Source of the DNA: Ralstonia thomasii
Lineage (GTDB): Bacteria > Pseudomonadota > Gammaproteobacteria > Burkholderiales > Burkholderiaceae
Length of the DNA: 64,000 bases
Direction: 5' to 3' (one strand)
Assembly (NCBI RefSeq): GCF_958405895.1
Contig: NZ_CATZAR010000007.1
Shown here: piece by piece, positions 28,564 through 40,406 of the stretch
How positions within the stretch are numbered: position 1 is the stretch's first letter
Layout of the letters: every line of letters starts with the position of its first letter
Translations under genes and position numbers: made by a program
The notes under the pieces: generated by a model
What the model saw: only the letters and a program-made list of their open reading frames with translations
Told to the model about the DNA's origin: nothing
The model's database searches: none

Positions 28564-29853
28564 TCAGCGCTTGGCGCCCGGTGGCAGCGGGGCGCGCCGC
28601 CAGAGCCAGACGGCCGTGCCCAGCGCACATGCCATGCAGCCCATCACCAGCGTCACGACGCCCGGCCAGCCCCACGGCGCGTAGAGCTTGCCGCCTGTCG
28701 TGCCGATCAGGCTGGAGCCCAGGTAGTACGCCAGCAAATACAGCGCTGCCGCCTGCCCCTTGGCACGCTGCGCGCGGCGCCCGACCCAGCCGCTGGCCAC
28801 CGCGTGCGCACCGAAAAAACCAAAGGTGAGCAGCGCGATGCCGCCAATCACCAGCAGCAGCGGCCCCGCCAAGGTCAGCAGCACACCCGCCGACATCAGC
28901 ACCGTGCCCGCCAGCAGCATGCGGCCCCGGCCATGGCGATCCGCCAATCGGCCGAACCATGCAGAGGCACCAATGCCGAGCAGGTACACCATGAAGATGC
29001 CGCCCACCGCCGTCTGGCTGAGAGCATACGGCGCATCGAGCAAGTGAAAACTCGCGTAGTTGTAGATCGTGACGAAGCCGCCCATCAGCAAGAAGCCCAT
29101 GGCGAACAGCGCGCGCAGACCCGGCTCGCGCAGATGGGCGCCCAGCGTGTCGAACAGATCGGCCAGCGCCACACCCTTGCGCGGCACAAAGCGGCGCGAC
29201 GGCGGCAGCAGCCACAGGAAGGCCATTGCCGCGAGCAAACCCAGCATGCCGGTAAAACCGATGGCGGCGCGCCAACCGAAATGGTCCGCCACGGCGCCGG
29301 TCATCACACGCCCCGCCATCCCGCCGAACGCCGTCCCGCCGACGTACAGGCCCATCGCCATGCCCAGCCCTTGCGGATGCACCTCCTCGGCCAGATACGC
29401 CATGGCCACCGCAGGCACGCCACCCAGCACCACGCCGAGCAACGCCCGCGTGGCCAGCAACCCGTGCCAGCCTGGCAACACCGCCGCCGCCAGCGTGAGC
29501 ACCGACGACAGCACCAGTGACACGCCCATCAGCGTCTTGCGATGGATCGACTCCGACAGCAGCCCCGCAAACAGGATCGCAAACGCCAGCAGCAGCGTGG
29601 ACACCGACAGCACCAAGCTCGTCTGCGCGGGGGTGAGGCCAAAGTCGTGCGCCAGCAGCGGCATTAGCGGCTGCACGCAATACAGCAGCGAGAACGTGGA
29701 AAATCCCGCCGCGAACAGCGCCAGATTGGCGCGCAGATAGCCAGGATGGCCCCGGACCAGCCAGCGGGAATGATCAGCGGGTTCGATGGCGGGTAGAGGG
29801 GACGGCGGCGGAGACGGCGAATGGGTCGGCGAAGGCGGAAGCGGAGCGTTCAC
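28564..29853 (-). CDS. MFS exporter, YnfM-like
   Basis: A 429-residue MFS transporter with 12 membrane segments after a Pro/Ser-rich cytoplasmic N-terminus. The segment NLALFAAGFSTFSLLYCVQPLMPLLAHDFGL is the hallmark first helix of YnfM-type transporters, and the loops with SESIHRKTLMG and RLADRHGRGRMLL match the conserved MFS motif between helices 2-3 and 8-9. Relatives are annotated as inner-membrane transporters or arabinose-type exporters; substrate unknown. It lies 66 bases upstream of the MscS gene on the same strand, and is divergent from the GST gene. Confidence 0.85.
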   Translation of the reverse strand: MNAPLPPSPTHSPSPPPSPLPAIEPADHSRWLVRGHPGYLRANLALFAAGFSTFSLLYCVQPLMPLLAHDFGLTPAQTSLVLSVSTLLLAFAILFAGLLSESIHRKTLMGVSLVLSSVLTLAAAVLPGWHGLLATRALLGVVLGGVPAVAMAYLAEEVHPQGLGMAMGLYVGGTAFGGMAGRVMTGAVADHFGWRAAIGFTGMLGLLAAMAFLWLLPPSRRFVPRKGVALADLFDTLGAHLREPGLRALFAMGFLLMGGFVTIYNYASFHLLDAPYALSQTAVGGIFMVYLLGIGASAWFGRLADRHGRGRMLLAGTVLMSAGVLLTLAGPLLLVIGGIALLTFGFFGAHAVASGWVGRRAQRAKGQAAALYLLAYYLGSSLIGTTGGKLYAPWGWPGVVTLVMGCMACALGTAVWLWRRAPLPPGAKR

Positions 29854-29972
29854 GGCGGGCGGGTTGAAACAAGCGCAGGGGCGGGCGCCTATTATCGTTC
29901 GCAGGCACCGTTCCTGCTGCGATGCGACATCGACCTTGCTGCGCAGCCTCCATCTCGCTCATCTGCCCGATC

Positions 29973-30689
29973 ATGGAAACCACGCTCTACTACTGGCCCG
30001 AAATCCAGGGCCGCGGCGAATTCGTCCGGCTCGCGCTGGAGCAGGCCGCCGTGCCCTATACCGACCTCGGCCGCGAAGATGCATCCGCCATCGAAGCGTT
30101 TCTCGACGATGCCGGCATTCCGACACCGCCGTTCGCGCCACCGTTCCTGGTGTCCGGCCCGCTGGTGATCGCACAGACGGCCAACATCCTGCTTTACCTG
30201 GGCCAGCACTACGGCCTGGCCCCGCAGGACGAAGCCGGTGGCCTGTGGACGCACGGCCTGCAACTGACGATTGCCGATTTCGTGGTGGAAATTCACGACA
30301 CGCACCATCCCATTGCGTCATGCGAGTACTACGAAGATCAGCGCGCCGAAGCCAAACGCCGCACACAGGATTTTTTGGATAATCGCGCGCCCAAGTTCCT
30401 GCACTACTTCGAGCGCGTGCTCGACCGCAACCCCGCCGGCCCGACATGGGCCGTGCGCGATGCGCTGACGTATGTGGACTTGTCGCTATTCCAGATCGTG
30501 GCCGGGCTGCGCTACGCGTTTCCACGCCACATGCAGCGCTACGAGCGCGCGTTGCCGCATCTGGTGGCACTGCATGATCGCGTGGCGGCACAGCCGAACA
30601 TCGCGGCCTATCTGGAATCGCCGCGTCGCATTCCGTTCAACACGATGGGCATCTTCCGCCACTATCCGGAACTCGATGCACTGAAATGA
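29973..30689 (+). CDS. Glutathione S-transferase family protein
   Basis: A 238-residue cytosolic GST. The thioredoxin-like N-terminal domain starts METTLYYWPEIQGRGEFVRLALEQA, with the catalytic Tyr in the position used by sigma/alpha-like GSTs, and has PPFLVSGPLVIAQTANILLYLG, the cis-Pro and Gln-Thr glutathione-contact motif. The helical C-terminal domain has DALTYVDLSLFQIVAGLRYAFP, the N-capping box region. The ATG at 29973 places the first beta strand at the N-terminus as in the family. Substrate cannot be predicted. An inverted repeat follows the stop. Confidence 0.88.
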   Translation: METTLYYWPEIQGRGEFVRLALEQAAVPYTDLGREDASAIEAFLDDAGIPTPPFAPPFLVSGPLVIAQTANILLYLGQHYGLAPQDEAGGLWTHGLQLTIADFVVEIHDTHHPIASCEYYEDQRAEAKRRTQDFLDNRAPKFLHYFERVLDRNPAGPTWAVRDALTYVDLSLFQIVAGLRYAFPRHMQRYERALPHLVALHDRVAAQPNIAAYLESPRRIPFNTMGIFRHYPELDALK

Positions 30690-30692
30690 CAA

Positions 30693-30713
30693 AACCCGGC
30701 GCAAGGCCGGGTT
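30693..30713. terminator. Bidirectional hairpin terminator
   Basis: AACCCGGC (30693-30700) pairs with GCCGGGTT (30706-30713), an 8-bp stem with five-base loop, between the GST gene and the convergent small-gene run. On the minus strand the tail reads TTTTGTCATTT, so it is a better terminator for the small-gene operon than for the GST gene. Confidence 0.65.
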
Positions 30714-30732
30714 CGCATGGAGGTTGAATCGC

Positions 30733-31122
30733 TCAGGCCGCCAGCGGCGTAGCGGGCAACCGGCGGCGGATGTCTTCCAGCGCGGCGGGCCAGCTTTCGA
30801 TGGCCGCCAGATCATGGATGTCCTGCAGATCGATCAGCAGATCGACCACCTGATCGTCGTCGACATTCACGCCGGAGCAGCGCAGCGCACGCGCGAGCGG
30901 ATCCTCGCTCGGCACACGCAGCAGGCTCACGCCCAAGCGCTCGATGGCGCTGCAATAGAACGCATCATCGATGAGAATCCCGACGCCGCATCGGCGGTTA
31001 TCGAGTCCGCGATAACGCGGCTCGCCGTCGGCGTCTTCGGAGCGGCATTGCTGTGCGAGCAGGTGCGCGCGCACGCGGTCAAAAATGTCCTCGATGGCGA
31101 GGAACGTCCCCTTCCCTTTCAT
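30733..31122 (-). CDS. Small protein of unknown function, paralogue of the next gene upstream
   Basis: A 129-residue protein without signal peptide or membrane segment. It matches its neighbour at 31164 along its length: an IFDRVRAHLLAQ helix, a RYRG...RRCGVGILIDDAFY centre, a VDDDQVVDLLIDLQDIHD helix and a closing Trp-containing helix. I recall proteins of this pattern (YRG, then CxxGxLI, then LxxLQxxHD) mainly as hypothetical genes of phages and plasmids; no function is known. The ATG at 31122 follows GAAGGTGA. It is last in a run of four small minus-strand genes and 41 bases downstream of its paralogue. Confidence 0.7.
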   Translation of the reverse strand: MKGKGTFLAIEDIFDRVRAHLLAQQCRSEDADGEPRYRGLDNRRCGVGILIDDAFYCSAIERLGVSLLRVPSEDPLARALRCSGVNVDDDQVVDLLIDLQDIHDLAAIESWPAALEDIRRRLPATPLAA

Positions 31123-31163
31123 GGCGTCACCTTCTGTAGGGTGATCTGTGACCGGCCGGTCGG

Positions 31164-31586
31164 TCAGAATGTATCGACGAGAGCGCCGCTCAGGCCGAAT
31201 TGGCGCGCAATCGACTGCAGGCGTTCCTTCCACTCCCACGTGCCGAAGACGTCGTGCGCGTTCTGCAGCTTGGAGAGCAACTCGACGGTGTCGCGGTCAT
31301 CCACATCGATGCGCGCACGCTTGAGCGCGCGGCGCAATGCGATGACGCCGGCGTCCATGTAACGCGGAATCTCGTTGGTCGGCTTGAGGATGTAACGCAC
31401 CGGCACGCTTTCCATCGACGTGGTGTAGTCGCGCACGCCGATCAGGTTGCCGATCGGGCAGCAGCGGCCGCCCTGGCCATGGTACGCAGCGCCGCCGCGC
31501 GGCAGGATGGCAGCGCCGCCCTGACCGAACAGATGACGGACTGCGCCGTCGTAGATTTCTTGTTTGCTGAGATATTGCGTCTTCAT
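31164..31586 (-). CDS. Small protein of unknown function, paralogue of the next gene downstream
   Basis: A 140-residue soluble protein. Order of features: KQEIYDGAVRHLFGQ (8-22), a Gly-rich turn with AAYHGQGGRCCPIGNLI (33-49), a variable middle, ALKRARIDVDDRDTVELLSKLQNAHD (87-112) and WKERLQSIARQFGL. These match the paralogue at 30733, with the two central Cys and the Gly-x-Leu-Ile conserved. Function unknown. It has its own 336-base upstream region, so it may start a separate transcript from the two small genes further upstream. Confidence 0.7.
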   Translation of the reverse strand: MKTQYLSKQEIYDGAVRHLFGQGGAAILPRGGAAYHGQGGRCCPIGNLIGVRDYTTSMESVPVRYILKPTNEIPRYMDAGVIALRRALKRARIDVDDRDTVELLSKLQNAHDVFGTWEWKERLQSIARQFGLSGALVDTF

Positions 31587-31922
31587 GTTCTTTCCCCTGA
31601 CCCCAGATTGCAGGCGTCGCCGATTCGATTCACTTCCGACTTCCGGCCTGACGTTTGCGTCCGACGTCGCACATCTGCCATCCGTGCGATCTATCTTGGT
31701 TCAGGATGCACCAGAACCATGGGCCGAAAAAGGACCGGAATGTAAGTCATTTTTACCGTTTGCTTTTTGGCAACGAATTGCCCGCAAAGGTGCGCCAGTC
31801 AACGCTTTATAGGTGCCTTTCACACCACGCGATCACACTGTTTTCGGATGTCGTGATGCACGTTCGCAACAGCGTGTGCGCAAGGCTGCGCGCACGTGGC
31901 GCATGGGTCGTAGGCGCGGCGC
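31587..31922. other. Gene-free stretch inside the small-gene run
   Basis: No supported gene in 336 bases. The sequence between about 31,735 and 31,810 is noticeably richer in A and T than its surroundings, with several T-runs, and probably carries the promoter for the minus-strand gene at 31164. No repeat or clear hairpin was seen. Confidence 0.4.
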
Positions 31923-32150
31923 TTACATCCCGATGATCTGGTCTGCGTGGCCGAGGCAAAAACCACGTCGGTCATGGTGCCCGCAGGTGGGCATCACCTC
32001 GTAGCCGGCGGCGCGCAGCAATACCGCACGCGCGGCAACTTCCACCGGAGGCAGGGGCTGCCCCGAGTGCTCATCGCGCACCAGCCGGCCGAGTTGGGCA
32101 AACGGCTGGTGCAGCAGATGGTCCAGATCCAGCGAACCGCAGTACCGCAT
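31923..32150 (-). CDS. Small protein of unknown function with C-terminal Cys/His motif
   Basis: A 75-residue protein starting MRYCGSLDLDHLLHQPFAQ. The C-terminal third reads MPTCGHHDRRGFCLGH, a compact set of two Cys and three His that could bind a metal ion, though no known finger matches exactly. The ATG at 32150 is preceded by AAGGTGAT, the same ribosome-site context as the gene at 31122. Similar short hypothetical proteins occur in Ralstonia from memory. It lies 43 bases downstream of the next small gene, probably the same transcript. Confidence 0.6.
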   Translation of the reverse strand: MRYCGSLDLDHLLHQPFAQLGRLVRDEHSGQPLPPVEVAARAVLLRAAGYEVMPTCGHHDRRGFCLGHADQIIGM

Positions 32151-32193
32151 CACATCACCTTCTTGAAAACAGCGGCGGCACCGGGGCACGCCG

Positions 32194-32403
32194 TTACATC
32201 GATTCGTCTGCCAGCTCAGGACACGGAACCAGCGTCTGGCGCACACGCGCATACGCGCCACGCTGTGCCCAGATCGCGTCGGTCAGAGCGGCGATCAGCG
32301 CGTCGCGCGGCAGGCTTTGTGGTGCCACGCCGAACTGCGCCTCCACGGTACGTAGAGCCTCCGTCACTTCGCTTCGCCATCGGGCGTCGAGTCGCTGGGT
32401 CAT
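32194..32403 (-). CDS. Small helical protein of unknown function
   Basis: A 69-residue protein, probably all alpha-helical, starting MTQRLDARWRSEVTEALRTV and with a PRDALIAALTDAIWAQRG helix. No motif is recognised and there is no signal peptide. The ATG at 32403 has only a weak GAG upstream. It is first in the run of four minus-strand small genes and divergent from the secreted protein at 32699, with a 295-base gap that contains no other supported gene. Confidence 0.5.
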   Translation of the reverse strand: MTQRLDARWRSEVTEALRTVEAQFGVAPQSLPRDALIAALTDAIWAQRGAYARVRQTLVPCPELADESM

Positions 32404-32698
32404 GTGGTTCTCGCTGGGTCGGTTCTGGCGCGGTGGGCGGCGGGCTGGTGCCCACTCTGGCCGCGCTGGGAAGGGATTGGCGGAATGGGTTCCGCTCTTG
32501 TTTGTGAAGAACGGCACACGGGGCCGAAACTTGATTGCCGCAGCGGGGGGTAACCGGTGCTCCGTCGTGCTTGGCAACACCCGGCGCCACTCCGCCAAAC
32601 GGGTTCCCCCATTCGCGCAGCAACTTCGGCGCGCTACCGTGGCCCAATCGGTTCCGAAACCGCCCACCCCCTACCCACCGATGAAGATGGAGCGTCAC

Positions 32699-33895
32699 GT
32701 GTCCCGACTGTCTTTCCTGCGCCGTACCGTCCTCGCCCTTGCGTGCGTGCTGGCCGTGCCCGCCGTTGCTACGGCCGGCGCGCCCGATCCGCGTCAATAC
32801 ATGCACGGCATCAGCGCGGTGCCTGGCGCAACGGCCAACACCTTCAACGTATTCTTCAGTAGCTCGGGCCTGCCCCCGCGCGGTGCCGATCGCAGTGGCA
32901 GCTGGCCGCACGATGTCTATGTCGCGCAATGGCATGCCGACACGGGCGTGCTCGATGCCCCGCGCATCTTCATCCAGAAGCCGGAAGCGCAGGAGCCCGT
33001 GACGGTGGCGCGCAACCGTGCTGGCCAGGTGATGGTGTCGTTTGAAGACGGCTGGAATGCGCCGGAAAACGTCAACCAGCGCTTCGGGATCTACGACACC
33101 GCGCTGCGGCCCATCAAGCCGTATCCGCAACTGGTGGAATCCGGTAGCCATTCGGGCCATATCACGGCCGTGGGCGAGCGCTTCGTGGTGTTCTATTCCG
33201 ACGGCTGGATCACCGGCGGCGGCGTCGACAACCTCGGCAGCGGGAACGGCGTCTACCTGAAGGTCTACGACGGGCGCGGCCGTCGCCTGCACAACGTCGA
33301 TGTTGCCGATGGCCGGCGCGAATGGTGGCCCATGGTGGCGGGCGGCAGCACCAATGCGCTGCTGGCCTGGCAGCAGTTCGTACCAGGGCAGACCGAAGCC
33401 AATCTGAAGATCGCCGTCTTTGATCCGGTCAGCGGGCGCGTGACGGGCGAGCAGCTTCTGCACAAGCATCTGCAGTACTACACCTACAACGTCACGTGGA
33501 TGCCGGCGATCGAGCGGTACCTGCTGGTCGGCGTGGCCAAGGGTAACGGCTTTGCCGATCTGATCGACACCACGGGCAAGGTGCGCGCGTCCATTTCATG
33601 CATGCCGGCAACGGTGCGCGAGGCAGGCATCACCGTCAACCAGAGCACCGCCTATACGCCCGCCGCCGATGGCCGCCTGCTGCAACTGCAGGCGGGGCCG
33701 GATTCGCTCACGCTATCTGCCACGCTGCTGAACACCGATGGCAAGCGCGTGCAATGGCGCCCGGTGGGCAGCACCGGTTTGCTGCGCACGTCCGGGGCAA
33801 TCGACTGGATGTCGCTGACGGAAAAAGGGTTGGAGCAGCTGCATTTCGACCCCGCCAAGACGCAGCCGGCCAACGCGGTCGATCAATGCCGCTAG
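32699..33895 (+). CDS. Secreted protein of unknown function, beta-propeller-like
   Basis: About 398 residues. The GTG at 32699 follows GGAG by six bases and gives a signal peptide MSRLSFLRRTVLALACVLAV with cleavage after ATA; an ATG at 32681 would add six residues. The mature part begins DPRQYMHGISAVPG and consists of repeated beta-rich stretches of about 45 residues (HDVYVAQWHADTGVL, FGIYDTALRPIKPYP, VYLKVYDGRGRRLHN, LKIAVFDPVSGRVTG), each a strand-turn pattern like the blades of a propeller. No catalytic residues are recognised. Two Cys near the C-terminal third may form a disulfide. Periplasmic or secreted; function unknown. Confidence 0.7.
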   Translation: MSRLSFLRRTVLALACVLAVPAVATAGAPDPRQYMHGISAVPGATANTFNVFFSSSGLPPRGADRSGSWPHDVYVAQWHADTGVLDAPRIFIQKPEAQEPVTVARNRAGQVMVSFEDGWNAPENVNQRFGIYDTALRPIKPYPQLVESGSHSGHITAVGERFVVFYSDGWITGGGVDNLGSGNGVYLKVYDGRGRRLHNVDVADGRREWWPMVAGGSTNALLAWQQFVPGQTEANLKIAVFDPVSGRVTGEQLLHKHLQYYTYNVTWMPAIERYLLVGVAKGNGFADLIDTTGKVRASISCMPATVREAGITVNQSTAYTPAADGRLLQLQAGPDSLTLSATLLNTDGKRVQWRPVGSTGLLRTSGAIDWMSLTEKGLEQLHFDPAKTQPANAVDQCR

Positions 33896-33910
33896 CGCGA
33901 CAGGCTTAGG

Positions 33911-35059
33911 CTAGGCGTCTGTGACGAGCACGCGCAGGCGCACAAGACCATCCCACCGCGCGTGGACGGCATCGGCAATGCGCGCGAGTTCGCCAGCCAG
34001 CGCGGGCGGCAAGACCAGGTCAACTTCCACCGCCCCATCAACGTAATGCAGCACGCAGTGGCGCGCGTCGAGCGGCGTGCCGGGCGGCAGCAGTTGTGCC
34101 AGCACGGCGCGCAGCGCCTCGCGGTCGGGCAGCGGCACGGGGTCGGTCGCGATATGCTCGCGAGGGTCGACGTGAATTTGCACGTCGAGCACCGCCATCG
34201 CCGTATGCGCCGTCAGCACGTTGGTGCGGGCCCGGACAGCAATCGCATGGCCCTCGCTCACGGAGACGCGCGGATCCACCTCGATATGCGCGTCGACCAA
34301 TGCCTGGTCTCCTGTCACACGCGTACGCAGGTCGTGCACGTTGATCACGCCCGGCGTGGCTTCCAGGCTGGCACGAATCGCCTCCACCTGGGGGGGCGGC
34401 AAGGCCCGGTCCATCAGGTCATTGAGCGCTTCCCAACCAAAGCGCACGCCCACACGGCCAATCATCAACCCGACAACGCAGGCGGCCACCGGGTCGAGCC
34501 AGTGATAGCCCATCAGGTTGCCCGCCACGCCGACGGCCGCCACCAACGACGACACCGCGTCGGAACGCGCATGCCACGCATTTGCAATCAGCATGCGTGA
34601 GTTGATGCGCTTGGCCATGGCCAGCATGTAGCGAAAGAGCCCCTCCTTGGCCGCCAGCGCGATCAACGCCACCACTAGCGCCGGACCATGCACCGGCGCC
34701 GGCCCCTGCGGCGAGCGCAGGCTCTCCACCGCAGCCCAGATCATGCCCGCACCCGCCCCGACCAGCAGCAACCCCAGCCCCAGCGACGCGGCGTTCTCGT
34801 AGCGCGCGTGGCCGTACTGGTGGTCTTCGTCCGGTCCCTTGTGGCTGTTGCGGTTGGCAATGAAGACGATGCCATCGGCGATCAAGTCGGACAACGTATG
34901 CAGCCCGTCGGCCACCAAGCCCTGCGAGTGCGACCACAGCCCCGCCGCAATCTGCCCCGCCGAGAGCACGCAATTGACGCCCGCACTCACCAGGGTGGAG
35001 CGTTCGGCGCTCTGCTGGCGCGCGGCCGCGGAAGGTGCTGTCGAGGATGTGGGCGTCAT
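33911..35059 (-). CDS. Cation diffusion facilitator family metal exporter
   Basis: A 382-residue CDF transporter that exports divalent metals such as Zn2+, Fe2+ or Mn2+ in exchange for protons. The transmembrane metal-site motifs are both present: DGLHTLSDLIADGIV in helix II and HARSDAVSSLVAAVG in helix V, each HxxxD. The EDHQYGHARYENAASLGLG motif follows helix II. The C-terminal cytoplasmic domain starts after LMDRALPPPQV with the usual GVINVHDLRTR...DAHIEVDP fold, and is followed by about 90 extra residues forming a second such unit. The ATG at 35059 is used. Divergent from the BvgA-like regulator. Confidence 0.9.
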   Translation of the reverse strand: MTPTSSTAPSAAARQQSAERSTLVSAGVNCVLSAGQIAAGLWSHSQGLVADGLHTLSDLIADGIVFIANRNSHKGPDEDHQYGHARYENAASLGLGLLLVGAGAGMIWAAVESLRSPQGPAPVHGPALVVALIALAAKEGLFRYMLAMAKRINSRMLIANAWHARSDAVSSLVAAVGVAGNLMGYHWLDPVAACVVGLMIGRVGVRFGWEALNDLMDRALPPPQVEAIRASLEATPGVINVHDLRTRVTGDQALVDAHIEVDPRVSVSEGHAIAVRARTNVLTAHTAMAVLDVQIHVDPREHIATDPVPLPDREALRAVLAQLLPPGTPLDARHCVLHYVDGAVEVDLVLPPALAGELARIADAVHARWDGLVRLRVLVTDA

Positions 35060-35301
35060 GGGAAATCGGTGCAATTGAAGCGTGCGAAGCAATCGCGAGC
35101 ATTGTGCCACGCACCAACGCGCCGCCTGAGTCAGATCTCATCGCCGCAATCACAACACGTTGCGACAAATTTGCACCAGAAGGGCGCGGATCGGGGGGGC
35201 ACGAATAGGACTTTTCCGATGTTCCACGCTGGCGGCTTCGGCGATTCTCAGCAATGCGGCAAACACGTTGCCGCACGTTACACGCTCGGAGATACGTCGA
35301 C

Positions 35302-35970
35302 ATGCAGCCTCCCATCCAACTCGTCATTGCAGATGACCACCCCGGTGTGGTGGCGGCCGTGCGGCGCCTCGTGTCCGGCGTCCACGGCTTCGAGGTGGTT
35401 GGCGAAGCCAGCAACGCCGATGAGCTGCTCGCCGTGCTTGCGCGCGTGCGCTGCGACCTCGCCATCACCGACTACGCCATGCCCGGCAGCCGCTATGGCG
35501 ACGGCATCATCCTGCTCGAATTTCTCATGCGTCGCCACCCGGACCTGCGCGTGATGGTGCTCACCATGCTTGAGACCCGCGCGCTGATGAGCAACATTCT
35601 GCGCGCGGGCATCAAGGTCATCGTCAGCAAATCCGACGAGCCGCAGCACATCCTCGAAGGCATGCAGGCGGCGGTGGATGGTCGCATCTATCTCTCGCCG
35701 CTGCTCAATGCCAAGCTGCTCTGCCGCAACGGCGAGCCGCAGCCCGCCCACGACGACCCGGTCGCCAAGCTCGGCAAGCGCGAGCTGGAAGTGCTGCGCA
35801 TGTACGTAACCGGCAAGACGGTCAGCGAGATCGCCCAGCAGCTCAACCGCAGCGTCAAGACCATCAGTTCGCAGAAGCAGACGGCCATGCGCAAGCTCGA
35901 GCTTGGTAACGAAGCGGCGCTGTTCGACTTTGCCGTGCGTCACGGCCTGCTTGGCAGCGGCGAGGGCTGA
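35302..35970 (+). CDS. NarL/FixJ-type response regulator (BvgA/EvgA-like)
   Basis: A 222-residue response regulator. The receiver domain has the acidic pair of LVIADDHPG (residues 11-12), the phospho-acceptor D57 in AITDYAMPG and the Lys of IVSKSDEP. The C-terminal LuxR/NarL helix-turn-helix (about 155-215) reads LGKRELEVLRMYVTGKTVSEIAQQLNRSVKTISSQKQTAM. It resembles BvgA, EvgA and RcsB. The partner hybrid kinase begins five bases after its stop, so the pair is co-transcribed and presumably a phosphorelay. GGAG precedes the ATG at 35302. Confidence 0.92.
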   Translation: MQPPIQLVIADDHPGVVAAVRRLVSGVHGFEVVGEASNADELLAVLARVRCDLAITDYAMPGSRYGDGIILLEFLMRRHPDLRVMVLTMLETRALMSNILRAGIKVIVSKSDEPQHILEGMQAAVDGRIYLSPLLNAKLLCRNGEPQPAHDDPVAKLGKRELEVLRMYVTGKTVSEIAQQLNRSVKTISSQKQTAMRKLELGNEAALFDFAVRHGLLGSGEG

Positions 35971-35974
35971 GCCG

Positions 35975-40285
<4,311 letters not shown>

Positions 40286-40299
40286 GGGAAAACCGTTTC

Positions 40300-40322
40300 A
40301 AGCGGTGCATGCACCGCTTTTA
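40300..40322 (+). terminator. Intrinsic terminator after the sensor kinase
   Basis: AAGCGGTGCATGCACCGCTT is a perfect 20-base palindrome beginning at 40300 and followed by TT. In RNA it would form an 8-bp stem with a four-base loop. It lies 15 bases after the kinase stop and separates the two-component pair from the monooxygenase operon. Confidence 0.7.
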
Positions 40323-40345
40323 GATTAACCGTTCCAATCGGCCGA

Positions 40346-40374
40346 TTGACTCGGTCGGGGCAGCCTCCTACGAT
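40346..40374 (+). promoter_or_regulatory. Predicted sigma-70 promoter of the monooxygenase operon
   Basis: TTGACT (40346-40351) and TACGAT (40369-40374) are spaced by 17 bases, a good -35/-10 pair; transcription would begin near 40381. Directly downstream lie two possible ribosome sites and start codons for the Baeyer-Villiger monooxygenase. GATCAATGTCACATT at 40381 may contain a regulator site but no clear palindrome is seen. Confidence 0.5.
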
Positions 40375-40406
40375 GACATCGATCAATGTCACATTAAGAG
40401 GCGCCC

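Noticed and set aside
27925..29520. A 531-codon plus-strand open frame opposite the MscS and MFS genes
   Set aside because: It spans two well-supported minus-strand genes and reads as low-complexity Arg/Gln/His sequence with no ribosome site or motif.
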